Of a DNA stretch of 64,000 nt, positions 30,028 to 38,985 are shown piece after piece. How positions within the stretch are numbered: the stretch's first letter is position 1; every line of letters starts with the position of its first letter. The translations under genes were made by a program, and so were the position numbers. A model generated the notes under the pieces. It was given only the letters and a program-made list of their open reading frames with translations, had not been told where the DNA came from and ran no database searches. The stretch covers positions 1 through 64,000 of the forward strand of contig NZ_JODY01000039.1 in assembly GCF_000718015.1 (NCBI RefSeq), given 5' to 3'. Source of the stretch: Streptomyces catenulae (GTDB lineage Bacteria; Actinomycetota; Actinomycetes; Streptomycetales; Streptomycetaceae).

Positions 30028-31800
30028 TCACGCCGACGCGGTGTCGCCCTCCTCGGCACCGCGTCCGGACTCCCTGCCGCAGAGCGCCCGGTGGTAGCGG
30101 AGATACGCCGCGTCGATCCGGTGTTTCTCGTGACGGCGGAGCACTCCTGCGCGGGTGCCGTCCGCCGTCTCCCGTACGACGTCGTCGGCGTCCACGTAGA
30201 GAGCCAGCGTGTCGAACCTGACGTGGTCGTTCGGGCACAGGACGAGCAGATTGGACAGCACGTCGGGACCGTTGTGCGGCTGCCCCAGGCCCCTGATGTG
30301 CGCGGCCTGGCTGTAGGTGCCGGTGCGGGTCCGCAGCTGCAGATCGCAGAACTGGCACCTGTCGTGGTGCAGGTTCTTCACCGTGCGGACGAGCGCCGGA
30401 TCACGGACGACGCGTGAGGTGACGTCCGTGCGCCGTGCGGCGGGCCCCGCGCTCCCGGTGCTCTCCTCGTCCGGCACGGTGCCGGACGCGGTCGTGTAGC
30501 CGGACAGCTCCAGGCGGGCCAGCAGGGCATCCTGGTCGACGTCGTCGAGAAAGGTCTCCCGCAGCACCGCGATGGCTTCGGACCGCACGACGTCGTCGCC
30601 GAGCAGGCGCTCGGCCTGCTCGCTCAGCCCGGCCTCGGCACCGAACCTGTCGAACGTCGCTGCACGGATGGCGGCGGTGTGCTCGGGCGGAACCCCGTTG
30701 ACCTCCCACAGTCGACTCGTGCGCAGATGCCAGAACGGGTACTCGGGCGTGACGGACGATCCCGGAGCGCCGAACTCGGCCATCAGCCCTCCCACCTCCT
30801 CCCGGAACCGGGGCCACGGCGCACGAGGGGGCTCCCCGGCAGCCACCTTGGAGATCCCCCACAGCACCGCCAGCGGCTTGTGCCTGCTCGGTCGTCCGTT
30901 GTTCTGGTGGACCTTGAGGGTGCGGAGCCGTTCGATCAACAGGTCCGAGGTGAGCTCCTCGAGAACCCCGGGCGGCCCGGGAGCGGCCGGGCGGGAGCCA
31001 CCGGACTGCCGCGGCTCGGGCACGGACGCCGTCGATTCGGGCTCGCTCCCGGATCCTGGGAGGCCCTCGCCCACGGTGGGCCGGGACGGCCGATGCCGTA
31101 CCCGGTGGAGCGCGGTGTGTCCTTCCTCCACCCAGCGCTGCCAGGAGTGCGGGGCGTACGCCAGAGTGTCGCGGGTCGACATCCCAGGGGTGCCCCGCGA
31201 CTCGATCCAGGTCCAGTCGAGTCGGTCGTCCTCCGCGGACAGGTCCAGGAGGGAGAGGTCGTAGCAGTAGTTCGGCCAGGGCCGACCGCCGTCCTCCGCC
31301 ATCACCTTCTCGACGGTCTCGATGACCGCGACGCCACAGAACCGGACGTAGCCCTTGTGCGTTCCGTTGCGCGCCACCGAGGTGAAGACCAGCAGCGGTG
31401 CCGCTGCCGCTCTCCCCTCCTCGTCGTCGGAACGGTGGTCCTGCACCGCCTGGAGCAGGACCGCATTGCCCTGGGTGCGCCCCACGGGCTCCGTGTGCGT
31501 GGCCCGGTGATCACCGAAGTAGCGGATACGGCCGTTGTCCAGGTCGAACACGTCGTGCCAGGGCGTCTCGGCGGAACCGGCCTTCAGGGGGCTGGAGCGG
31601 ATCAGGATCGCCGGACGGCGCAGTCTGCCGTCCGCCTTGACCTTGGCGATCGGGTTGATGCCTTTGCTCAGCTGTATCTGTGGAAGGACCGCGGAGGCCG
31701 TCGCGTGATGGATGTTCGGGTACCCCTGGACAACGGCCACCGACGGGTCCGTGACCCGCCCCGCCCGGAATACCTCGCCGACTCTCAACCGATTCCCCAC
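30028..31800 (-). CDS. Modification-dependent HNH restriction endonuclease with sulfur-binding domain (type IV, ScoMcrA/SprMcrA-like)
   Basis: A 590-aa three-part protein from the GTG at 31800 (AGGGGG 5 nt upstream). Residues 1-225 resemble an SRA/YDG or AspBHI-type reader of modified bases (PWHDVFDLDNGRIRYFGDHR, 80-99). After a Pro/Ser-rich linker (235-280), residues 283-420 look like the DNA phosphorothioate-binding domain of ScoMcrA: RHKPLAVLW (His307-Lys308) and PEYPFWHLRTSRLWEV (Tyr354-Pro355) correspond to the sulfur-pocket segments. Residues 465-575 form an HNH nuclease: CQFC (482/485), AAHIRG (His501), LSNLLVLC (Asn517) and NDHVRFD (His526). It would cut phosphorothioated and perhaps base-modified foreign DNA. 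No dnd genes are nearby. The reader assignment of the N-terminus is weaker than the other two domains. Confidence 0.82.
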   Translation of the reverse strand: MGNRLRVGEVFRAGRVTDPSVAVVQGYPNIHHATASAVLPQIQLSKGINPIAKVKADGRLRRPAILIRSSPLKAGSAETPWHDVFDLDNGRIRYFGDHRATHTEPVGRTQGNAVLLQAVQDHRSDDEEGRAAAAPLLVFTSVARNGTHKGYVRFCGVAVIETVEKVMAEDGGRPWPNYCYDLSLLDLSAEDDRLDWTWIESRGTPGMSTRDTLAYAPHSWQRWVEEGHTALHRVRHRPSRPTVGEGLPGSGSEPESTASVPEPRQSGGSRPAAPGPPGVLEELTSDLLIERLRTLKVHQNNGRPSRHKPLAVLWGISKVAAGEPPRAPWPRFREEVGGLMAEFGAPGSSVTPEYPFWHLRTSRLWEVNGVPPEHTAAIRAATFDRFGAEAGLSEQAERLLGDDVVRSEAIAVLRETFLDDVDQDALLARLELSGYTTASGTVPDEESTGSAGPAARRTDVTSRVVRDPALVRTVKNLHHDRCQFCDLQLRTRTGTYSQAAHIRGLGQPHNGPDVLSNLLVLCPNDHVRFDTLALYVDADDVVRETADGTRAGVLRRHEKHRIDAAYLRYHRALCGRESGRGAEEGDTASA

Positions 31801-31822
31801 CGAACCCCCTGGCGTCGTCAGA

Positions 31823-31838
31823 ACGATCGTACGATCGT
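31823..31838. promoter_or_regulatory. 16-bp palindrome upstream of the restriction gene
   Basis: ACGATCGT occurs twice in tandem, making a perfect 16-bp self-complementary site centred 30 bp upstream of the GTG at 31800. It is in the promoter/leader position and could be an operator limiting expression of a toxic nuclease. No regulator gene is adjacent. Confidence 0.55.
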
Positions 31839-31957
31839 GCCAGGTCACCGCCGCCACCGTTCCTCCGGGGCACGGCACCGGAAGCGGGAAGACCGCCCGG
31901 CGTCGCCCCACCCGCCCCGGCACCCCGTTCGGTGTGAGGTTTGGGAGACTGGGTGCC

Positions 31958-32896
31958 GTGAACACCGCAGTCCCCGCTCCGCGGGTCATCGCCGTTGTCG
32001 GGCCCACCGCGGCCGGGAAGTCCGATCTGGGGGTCGCGCTCGCCGCGCACCTGGGCGGCGAGGTGATCAACGCCGACTCCATGCAGCTCTACCGCGGAAT
32101 GGACATCGGTACCGCCAAGCTCACCGAGGAGGAGCGGCAGGGCGTGCCGCACCGGCTCCTCGACATCTGGGACGTCACCCGCGCCGCCAACGTCGCCGAG
32201 TACCAGCGCCTGGCGCGCGCCGAGATCGACCGGCTGCTCGCCGAGGGCCGCACGCCGGTCCTCGTCGGCGGCTCCGGGCTGTACGTACGCGGCGCCCTCG
32301 ACGCCCTGGAGTTCCCCGGTACCGACCCGGAGGTCCGGGCGCGGCTGGAGGCGGAGCTGGCCGAGCACGGCAGCGGGGTGCTGCACGCCCGGCTCGCCGC
32401 CGCCGACCCGGAGGCCGCCCGCGCGATCCTGCCCGGCAACGGCCGCCGCATCGTGCGCGCCCTGGAGGTCATCGAGATCACCGGGCGCCCCTTCACCGCC
32501 AACCTCCCCGGTCATGAAGGGGTCTACGACACCCTCCAGATCGGCGTCGGCGTCGAGCGGCCGGAGCTGAACGACCGCATCGCCCGCCGTGTCGACCGCA
32601 TGTGGGAGGACGGACTCGTCGACGAGGTGCGCGCCCTGGAGGCCATCGGTCTGCGCGAGGGCCGCACCGCCTCCCGCGCCCTCGGCTACCAGCAGGTCCT
32701 CGCCCACCTGGCGGGGGAGTGCACCGAAGCGGAGGCGCGGGAGGAGACCGTACGGGCCACGAAGCGGTTCGCCCGGCGGCAGGACTCGTGGTTCCGCCGC
32801 GACCCCCGGGTGCACTGGCTCAGCGGCGCCGACGGCGACCGCGCGGAACTGCCCCGGCACGCGCTTGCGCTCCTCGAACGACCGGTCACAGCCTGA
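31958..32896 (+). CDS. miaA: tRNA dimethylallyltransferase MiaA
   Basis: A 312-aa enzyme that adds the dimethylallyl group to A37 of tRNAs reading UNN codons, the step before MiaB. P-loop VVGPTAAGKSDLGVAL near residues 12-27; NADSMQLYRGMDIGTAK; DIWDVTRAANVAEYQ; PVLVGGSGLYVRG; and the C-terminal RFARRQDSWFRRDPRVHWL. The GTG at 31958 gives VNTAVPAPRVIAVVG, the usual short lead. It is divergent from the restriction gene with a 157-bp gap. Confidence 0.98.
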   Translation: MNTAVPAPRVIAVVGPTAAGKSDLGVALAAHLGGEVINADSMQLYRGMDIGTAKLTEEERQGVPHRLLDIWDVTRAANVAEYQRLARAEIDRLLAEGRTPVLVGGSGLYVRGALDALEFPGTDPEVRARLEAELAEHGSGVLHARLAAADPEAARAILPGNGRRIVRALEVIEITGRPFTANLPGHEGVYDTLQIGVGVERPELNDRIARRVDRMWEDGLVDEVRALEAIGLREGRTASRALGYQQVLAHLAGECTEAEAREETVRATKRFARRQDSWFRRDPRVHWLSGADGDRAELPRHALALLERPVTA

Positions 32897-32997
32897 TCAC
32901 GTCATGGCATCGGGACGCTCCGCCCGTCATCGGGGCCCCTGAGCCCGTGTCATCATCAACCGTCGATCGAGCGTGCAGTCTGTAGTGGGGAGGGCGC

Positions 32998-33603
32998 GTG
33001 GCAATGGAGGCCGGCCCTCGTAACGGAGCGCAGCACCCGGACCGGCACGGCACCGGCACGGCGCCGCGCGACGGTGACGCCCCGACCCCGCACCCCGCGC
33101 ACCCGGGGGACGCCGACGACGCCCCGTACGCGGTCCCCGGCGAGCGTGCCGGGCACGCCGACGCCCTTCCGGAACCGGACGGCCCCGGTCTGCAGGCCCC
33201 GCACAGCCCCGCGCTGGACGGCTCCGACGGGCCCGACGCCGAGGAGCCGGCCGCCGAGGGCGGTGAGTCGTTCCGGGAGCTGCGCCCGCCGCGGCGGCTG
33301 CGGCTGTGGCAGCTGGCGCCGGTCGTGGTGCTCGCCGCCGTCGGCTCCCTGATGTTCGCCTTCCCCCTCGCCTTCGAGTTCGGCGGCGACGGCGGCGCGC
33401 CCATCGCCATGCTCGGCCTGCTGCTGTGCTGCTGCGCCGCGGGCTGGGGCATGATGGCCGCCCGCCGCGTTGGGTACACCTGGCCCGGCCTGCCCACCCG
33501 CGGCTCCGGCCGCCGCGCGAGCTGGCGCGTGGTGCTCGCCTACACCGCCGTGGTGGTCGTGCCCACGGCCCTCGCCATCTGGCGCGTCACCCGCCTGCGC
33601 TGA
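32998..33603 (+). CDS. Membrane protein with acidic disordered N-terminus, function unknown
   Basis: A 201-aa protein. Residues 1-95 are Pro/Asp/Ala-rich and disordered; about three hydrophobic segments follow (APVVVLAAVGSLMFAFPLAF, APIAMLGLLLCCCAAGWGM, VVLAYTAVVVVPTALAIW). CCC in the second segment is notable and could be acylated or buried. I recognise no family. It is conserved in this spot between miaA and dapF in streptomycetes as far as I can tell from gene order. The GTG at 32998 follows GGGGAGGGC. Confidence 0.7.
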   Translation: MAMEAGPRNGAQHPDRHGTGTAPRDGDAPTPHPAHPGDADDAPYAVPGERAGHADALPEPDGPGLQAPHSPALDGSDGPDAEEPAAEGGESFRELRPPRRLRLWQLAPVVVLAAVGSLMFAFPLAFEFGGDGGAPIAMLGLLLCCCAAGWGMMAARRVGYTWPGLPTRGSGRRASWRVVLAYTAVVVVPTALAIWRVTRLR

Positions 33604-33707
33604 CCCACGGGGCGGCCGCCCCACCGCGGCGCCGCGCGCCCCGTGCGCCGCCCCCGTGCCCGTTGCCCCGCGCGCCGGACTGCCCCCGTGGCCCGTACGA
33701 TTCAGGG

Positions 33708-34583
33708 GTGAGCACCGCAGCGCGTATCGACTTCCTCAAGGGCCACGGCACCGAGAACGACTTCGTGATCGTTCCGGACCCGGAGGGCCGCCTCGACCTG
33801 ACCGCCGCCGAGGTCGCCCGGGTCTGCGACCGGCGCGCCGGGATCGGCGCCGACGGTGTGCTGCGCGTCGTGCGCGCCGCCGCCCACCCCGAGGCGCGAG
33901 CGATGGCCGACGAGGCCGAGTGGTTCATGGACTACCGCAACGGCGACGGCTCGGTCGCCGAGATGTGCGGCAACGGCGTCCGCGTCTTCGCCCGCTACCT
34001 CCTCCACGCCGGGCTGGCCGAGGCCGGTGACCTCGCCGTCGCCACCCGCGCCGGGATCCGCCGGGTGCATGTCGCCAAGACCGGTGACGTCACCGTCGGC
34101 ATGGGCCGCGCCGAGCTGCCCGAGGGCGCCGCCGAGATCACCGTGGGTGAGCGCACCTGGCCGTCCCGGAACGTCAACATGGGCAACCCGCACGCCGTCG
34201 CCTTCGTCGAGGACCTGGCGCACGCCGGGAATCTGCTCGACGCCCCGGGCGTCGCCCCCGCCGCGGTCTACCCGGAGGGCGTCAACGTCGAGTTCGTCGT
34301 CGACCGCGGACCGCGCCATGTCGCGATGCGGGTGCACGAGCGCGGCTCCGGCGAGACCCGCTCCTGCGGCACCGGCGCGTGCGCCGTCGCCGTCGCCACC
34401 GCCCGCCGGGACGGCGCCGACCCGGCGCTGACCGGCACCCCCGTCACGTACACCGTCGACGTCCTCGGCGGCACCCTGGAGATCACCGAACTGCCCGACG
34501 GCACGGTGGAGATGACCGGGCCCGCCGTCATCGTCGCCGAGGGGACCCTCGATCCCGCCTGGCTCGCCGGGGGAGCCGCCTGA
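33708..34583 (+). CDS. dapF: Diaminopimelate epimerase DapF
   Basis: A 291-aa PLP-independent epimerase that converts LL- to meso-diaminopimelate for lysine and peptidoglycan (although Streptomyces walls use LL-DAP). The first catalytic Cys is in EMCGNGVRVFARY and the second in ETRSCGTGACAVAVA; the start has FLKGHGTENDFVIV. The GTG at 33708 lies 6 bp after a TACGAT -10 element, so the mRNA is likely leaderless. There is 105 bp between it and the upstream membrane protein gene. Confidence 0.97.
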   Translation: MSTAARIDFLKGHGTENDFVIVPDPEGRLDLTAAEVARVCDRRAGIGADGVLRVVRAAAHPEARAMADEAEWFMDYRNGDGSVAEMCGNGVRVFARYLLHAGLAEAGDLAVATRAGIRRVHVAKTGDVTVGMGRAELPEGAAEITVGERTWPSRNVNMGNPHAVAFVEDLAHAGNLLDAPGVAPAAVYPEGVNVEFVVDRGPRHVAMRVHERGSGETRSCGTGACAVAVATARRDGADPALTGTPVTYTVDVLGGTLEITELPDGTVEMTGPAVIVAEGTLDPAWLAGGAA

Positions 34584-34774
34584 CCGTACGCCGCCGCACC
34601 GTCGCCCTCCCAAGACACGGCCGTCACCGGGAAGTTCGCTCGAACGGGTGATCCGTTTCGTAGGGGGGAGGGGGCGGGCGAACGGCGCGTGGTGGGCTCG
34701 GTAGCATCAACCACCGGCCCGGCCGCTCAACCGACGGCGCCTGACCGCCGGTCGACTCGCTGCCGGAGGTGCCC

Positions 34775-37018
34775 ATGAGCGCAGAGGCCACGAACCCTGG
34801 AAACCCGGACACGGCCCGGAGCCGCCGTGGTCTGCCCCGCCCCGCACTGCGCGGACTGCGCCGGATCGGCCGGGCCGCACTGCTCGGCCCGGCGCCGCGC
34901 GGCGGTCTCCCCGATGCGCTGGAACACGTCGCCAAGGTGCACCGCGGCCACCATCCGCACGCCGATCTCGCGATCCTCGCCAAGGCGTACACGCTCGCGG
35001 AGTCCTCGCACCGCGGCCAGATGCGGAAAAGCGGCGAACCTTACATCACCCACCCGCTCGCGGTGACCCTGATTCTCGCCGAACTCGGCGCCGAGACCAC
35101 CACGTTGACCGCCTCGCTGCTCCACGACACCGTCGAGGACACCGAGGTGACGCTCGACCAGGTACGGGCGGAGTTCGGCGCCGAGGTCCGCTATCTCGTG
35201 GACGGCGTCACCAAGCTGGAGAAGGTCGACTACGGGGCGGCCGCGGAGCCGGAGACGTTCCGCAAGATGCTCGTCGCCACCGGCCACGACGTCCGGGTGA
35301 TGTCCATCAAGCTCGCCGACCGGCTGCACAACATGCGCACCCTCGGCGTGATGCGCCCGGAGAAACAGGTCCGGATCGCCAAGGTCACCCGCGACGTCCT
35401 CATCCCGCTCGCCGAACGCCTCGGCGTCCAGGCCCTCAAGAGCGAGCTGGAGGACCTGGTCTTCGCGATCCTGCACCCGGAGGAGTACGCCACCACCCGC
35501 CGCCTGCTGCGCGAGCACGCCGGTCGCCCCGATCCGCTCGCCGCGCTCGCCACCCGGATGCGTACGGTCCTGACCGACGCCGGGATCGACGCGGAGGTCC
35601 GGCTGCGCCCCCGCCACCTGGTCTCGGTGCACCGGGTGCGGCGGGCCCGCGGCGAGCTGACCGGCGCGGACCTGGGGCGGATCCTGGTGCTGGTGCCCGA
35701 GGACGCCGACTGCTACGCGGTCCTGGGGGAGCTGCACACCTGCTTCACGCCCGTCGTCTCGGAGTTCAAGGACTTCATCGCGGCGCCCAAGTTCAACCTC
35801 TACCAGTCGCTGCACACCGCGGTGGCGGGCGAGGCGGGCGAGATCGCGGAAACGTTGATCCGCACCCACCAGATGCACCACGTCGCCGAGGCGGGGGTGA
35901 TCGCGCTGGGCAATCCGTACGCCCCGGCGGCCGGTGCGGAGACCGCGGAGGACGAGCGGGCCGACCCGACGCGCCCCGGCTGGCTCTCCCGCCTCCTGGA
36001 GTGGCAGAGCGCCACCCCCGACTCGGAGACCTTCTGGGCCTCGCTCCGCGACGACCTCGCCCAGGACCGCGAGATCACCGTCTTCTGCCCCGGGGACGTC
36101 CCCCCGGGCGGCCGGACGGCGGGCGCCCGGCCCGTCGGGCTGCCCGCCGGGTCGAGCTGTGTGGACGGTGCGTACGCCCTGCACGGCGAGGACGCGCACC
36201 GCTGTATCGGCGCCCGGGTCAACGGGCGGCTGGCGACCCTCTCCACGGTGCTGCACGACGGCGACAGCCTCCAACTGCTGCTGGGCCCCGACGCGGCCGC
36301 CGGTCCGTCCCCGGAGTGGCTGGACCACACCCGCACCCCGGCCGCCCGCCTCGCCATCAGCCGCTGGCTGGCGGCGCGCGACGGGCAGCCGGGCACGGGG
36401 GACGTACCGGGGGAGGGCGCGTCGACTACGGACGGCGCCCCCGCCGCCGTCGACGCGCCCTCCCCGGCCGCCCCGGAGGCGGACGACGGAGGGGCGCACG
36501 AGGCCGCGCCGGGCGCCCCGGAGGCCGACGACCCCGTCCCGGAGGCGCTCGCCGTGGACGGGCTGCCCGGGGCCGCCGTCCGGCTGGCCGGTTGCTGTAC
36601 GCCCGTGCCGCCCGACCCGGTCACCGGCTTCGCCGTACGGGGCGGCAACGTCACCGTGCACCGCGCCCTGTGCCCCGTGGGAGCCCGGATGGCCGCCACC
36701 GGGCGGGAGCCCGTCGGGGTGCGCTGGCACGGCACCGGACCGGCCGGACACGGCTGCCGGGTCAGGCTCCGCGCCGAGTCGTTCAGCCGCCCCCACCTGC
36801 TCGCCGACCTCACCGAGGCCATCGCCGTCCAGGGCGCCGCCGTCATCTCCGCCGCCGTCGAGCCCCCCTACGAGCAGCGCGTCCGCCACACCTACACGCT
36901 CCGGCTGCCGGACGCCGCCGCGCTGCCCGCCCTGCTGCGCGCCATGCGCCAGGTGCCGGGCGTCTACGACGTCACCCGGGAGGGCAAGCCCCGCCGGGCC
37001 CCGGCGCCGCGCACCTGA
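34775..37018 (+). CDS. rshA: RelA/SpoT homologue (RSH), (p)ppGpp enzyme
   Basis: A 747-aa long RSH. HD hydrolase domain: His79, His93, HDTVEDTE with HD at 117-118, and DGVTKLEK. Synthetase domain: PRHLVSVHRVRRARG, DLGRILVLVPEDADCYAVLGELH and EFKDFIAAPKFNLYQSLHT. TGS domain near residues 430-510, an Ala/Pro-rich insert (about 530-590), and a C-terminal Cys/ACT region (LAGCCTPVPPDPVTGF, VRLRAESFSRPHLLADLTEA). The FKD motif belongs to the bifunctional class, but the usual substrate-loop residues are changed (R-x-R-H in place of R-x-K-H; no Arg in the usual DxxAxR position). I infer intact hydrolysis and uncertain synthesis. The ATG at 34775 follows GGAGGT. Streptomyces normally also has a RelA elsewhere. 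Confidence 0.93.
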   Translation: MSAEATNPGNPDTARSRRGLPRPALRGLRRIGRAALLGPAPRGGLPDALEHVAKVHRGHHPHADLAILAKAYTLAESSHRGQMRKSGEPYITHPLAVTLILAELGAETTTLTASLLHDTVEDTEVTLDQVRAEFGAEVRYLVDGVTKLEKVDYGAAAEPETFRKMLVATGHDVRVMSIKLADRLHNMRTLGVMRPEKQVRIAKVTRDVLIPLAERLGVQALKSELEDLVFAILHPEEYATTRRLLREHAGRPDPLAALATRMRTVLTDAGIDAEVRLRPRHLVSVHRVRRARGELTGADLGRILVLVPEDADCYAVLGELHTCFTPVVSEFKDFIAAPKFNLYQSLHTAVAGEAGEIAETLIRTHQMHHVAEAGVIALGNPYAPAAGAETAEDERADPTRPGWLSRLLEWQSATPDSETFWASLRDDLAQDREITVFCPGDVPPGGRTAGARPVGLPAGSSCVDGAYALHGEDAHRCIGARVNGRLATLSTVLHDGDSLQLLLGPDAAAGPSPEWLDHTRTPAARLAISRWLAARDGQPGTGDVPGEGASTTDGAPAAVDAPSPAAPEADDGGAHEAAPGAPEADDPVPEALAVDGLPGAAVRLAGCCTPVPPDPVTGFAVRGGNVTVHRALCPVGARMAATGREPVGVRWHGTGPAGHGCRVRLRAESFSRPHLLADLTEAIAVQGAAVISAAVEPPYEQRVRHTYTLRLPDAAALPALLRAMRQVPGVYDVTREGKPRRAPAPRT

Positions 37019-37189
37019 CCACCGCCGCGCAGGGGCGCGCCCGCCCGGGAACGCGCCCCACGCGCACACCGAACACACCCCCGCCGCACGCCTGCGTATA
37101 CGGGCCCCGGCGTGCCGTCCGCCGCCCGTTCGGGTGCCAAGGGGGAGAGCCGCCACCGGGGGAGCGGGCGGCGCTGGTAGCCGTGGCCC

Positions 37190-38719
37190 ATGCTGCTTAC
37201 CCCCTACCTCCGGCGCCGTCCGCGCACGGCGCGCTCCGAGCCGCCGCCGCGCCCCCGGGACGGCGGACGCACCGTGCGCCGTGGCCGCCGCGCCACCGCC
37301 CTCGTCCTGGCCGCCGTCGCCGCCCTCGGCGCCGCCGCGCCCCCGGCGCCCGGCCCGGAGGGCATCGGCGACCGGCTCTTCCCGCAGCTCGGCAACCCCG
37401 GCTACGACGTCCTCGGGTACGACATCGCCCTCGACTACAGCGGCCACAACGACCGGCCGCTGCCCGCCGTCACCACCGTCACGGCCCGCGCCACCGCCAC
37501 GCTCGACCACGTCAACCTCGACTTCGCCCGCGGCACCGTCTCCTCCGTCACCGTCGGCGGGCTCCCCGCGCGCTTCGCCCGGCGCGGCGAGGACCTCGTG
37601 GTCACCCCCGCCGTGCCGGTGCCCGCGGGGGCGCCGCTGCGGATCGTCGTCCACCACACCAGCGACCCCCGGGGCGGCGCCGACGGCGGCTGGATCCGCA
37701 CCCCCGACGGCCTCGCCATGGCCAACCAGGCGGACGCCGCCCACCGGGTGTTCCCCTGCAACGACCACCCCTCCGACAAGGCGTACGTCACCTTCCACCT
37801 CACCGCGCCCCGCGGCGTCACCGCGGTCGCCGGTGGGGTGCCCGTCCCGGGCGGCGACGACGGGCCCCGCCCCACGCGTACCTTCCGCTCCGTCCACCCG
37901 GTGGCCACCGAGCTGGCACAGGTCTCCTTCGGGAAGTCCGCCGTCCTCACCCGGCGGGGCCCGCACGGCCTGCCGGTGCGCGACGTGGTGCCCGCCTCCG
38001 CCCGCGCCGCCATGGCGCCCTGGCTCGCCCGCACCCCGGCCCAGATCGCCTGGATGGAGCGCCGGGTGGGCCGCTTCCCCTTCCCGCTCTACGGGTTGCT
38101 CATCGCCGACACCCGCACCGGTTTCGAGCTGGAGACCCAGACCCTCTCCCTCTTCGAGAAGGGGCTCTTCACCGAGGACCACCGGCCCTCCTGGTACGTC
38201 GAGTCGGTGATGGTCCACGAACTGGCCCACCAGTGGTTCGGCGACAGCGTCAGCCCCCGCAGCTGGTCCGACCTCTGGCTCAACGAGGCCCACGCCACCT
38301 GGTACGAGGCGCTCTACGCCGAGGAGAAGGGCGGCCGCGGGCAGGCCGCCCTGGCGGACCGGATGCGCCAGGCGTACACCGAGTCGGACGGCTGGCGCGC
38401 CGACGGCGGACCGCCCGCCCGGCCGAAGCGCCCCGTCGCCGGACAGAAGATCAGCATCTTCCGCCCGATCGTCTACGACGGCAGCGCCCTGGTCCTGTAC
38501 GCGCTCCGCCAGAAGATCGGCCCGGCCGCCTTCGACCGCCTGGAGCGCGCCTGGGTCGTCCGGCACCGCGACGGCAACGCCTCCACCGCCGACTTCACCG
38601 CCCTCGCCTCCGAGATCTCCGGCCACGACCTCTCCGGCTTCCTGCACGCCTGGCTGTACGACCGCAGGACCCCGCCGATGCCCGGCCACCCGCAGTGGAA
38701 GTCCCGCCACGTCACGTGA
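37190..38719 (+). CDS. Secreted M1-family metallopeptidase homologue
   Basis: A 509-aa protein with a twin-arginine-like signal (VRRGRRATALVLAAVAALGAAA, about residues 29-50). The M1 N-terminal beta domain is followed by the gluzincin motif VHELAHQWFGD (His343, Glu344, His347) and the third zinc ligand Glu366 in WLNEAHATWYE. The GAMEN exopeptidase motif of aminopeptidase N is replaced by FELETQTLSLF, and the C-terminal helical domain is short, ending by residue 509 versus about 850 in PepN. It is therefore a zinc peptidase of the short secreted M1 branch, and aminopeptidase specificity is uncertain. A terminator follows the gene. Confidence 0.9.
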   Translation: MLLTPYLRRRPRTARSEPPPRPRDGGRTVRRGRRATALVLAAVAALGAAAPPAPGPEGIGDRLFPQLGNPGYDVLGYDIALDYSGHNDRPLPAVTTVTARATATLDHVNLDFARGTVSSVTVGGLPARFARRGEDLVVTPAVPVPAGAPLRIVVHHTSDPRGGADGGWIRTPDGLAMANQADAAHRVFPCNDHPSDKAYVTFHLTAPRGVTAVAGGVPVPGGDDGPRPTRTFRSVHPVATELAQVSFGKSAVLTRRGPHGLPVRDVVPASARAAMAPWLARTPAQIAWMERRVGRFPFPLYGLLIADTRTGFELETQTLSLFEKGLFTEDHRPSWYVESVMVHELAHQWFGDSVSPRSWSDLWLNEAHATWYEALYAEEKGGRGQAALADRMRQAYTESDGWRADGGPPARPKRPVAGQKISIFRPIVYDGSALVLYALRQKIGPAAFDRLERAWVVRHRDGNASTADFTALASEISGHDLSGFLHAWLYDRRTPPMPGHPQWKSRHVT

Positions 38720-38724
38720 GCGAC

Positions 38725-38761
38725 CGGGCCCGCCCCGCGCACGGCGCACGGGGCGGGCCCG
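38725..38761 (+). terminator. Terminator after the M1 peptidase gene
   Basis: A perfect 13-bp GC stem (38725-38737 with 38749-38761) and an 11-nt loop, 5 nt after the stop codon. Confidence 0.8.
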
Positions 38762-38891
38762 CCGCCGCTCCGGGATCCGCCGTACCGCCCCGGTGTGCGC
38801 CCGTCCGTCGGGAATCGCCGGAAACACCGGGAAACTCGCGTGACGGCCCCCATCGCCCGTGGGACCATCGACGGGTCGACTCCGGCGGCCG

Positions 38892-38917
38892 GGAATCTCC
38901 GGCGCGGTCCGGACGTT
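38892..38917 (+). promoter_or_regulatory. SigR-type promoter of hflX
   Basis: GGAAT at 38892-38896 and GTT at 38915-38917 are separated by exactly 18 bp, the consensus of the disulfide-stress ECF sigma factor SigR. It lies 69 bp upstream of the hflX ATG. A TTGACA at 38916 overlaps but has no matching -10. Confidence 0.65.
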
Positions 38918-38985
38918 GACACCACCGACAGTCCCAGCGCGGCCGACCGGCCTCCCGAGGACTCCCCGACGACACAAAGGATCAA

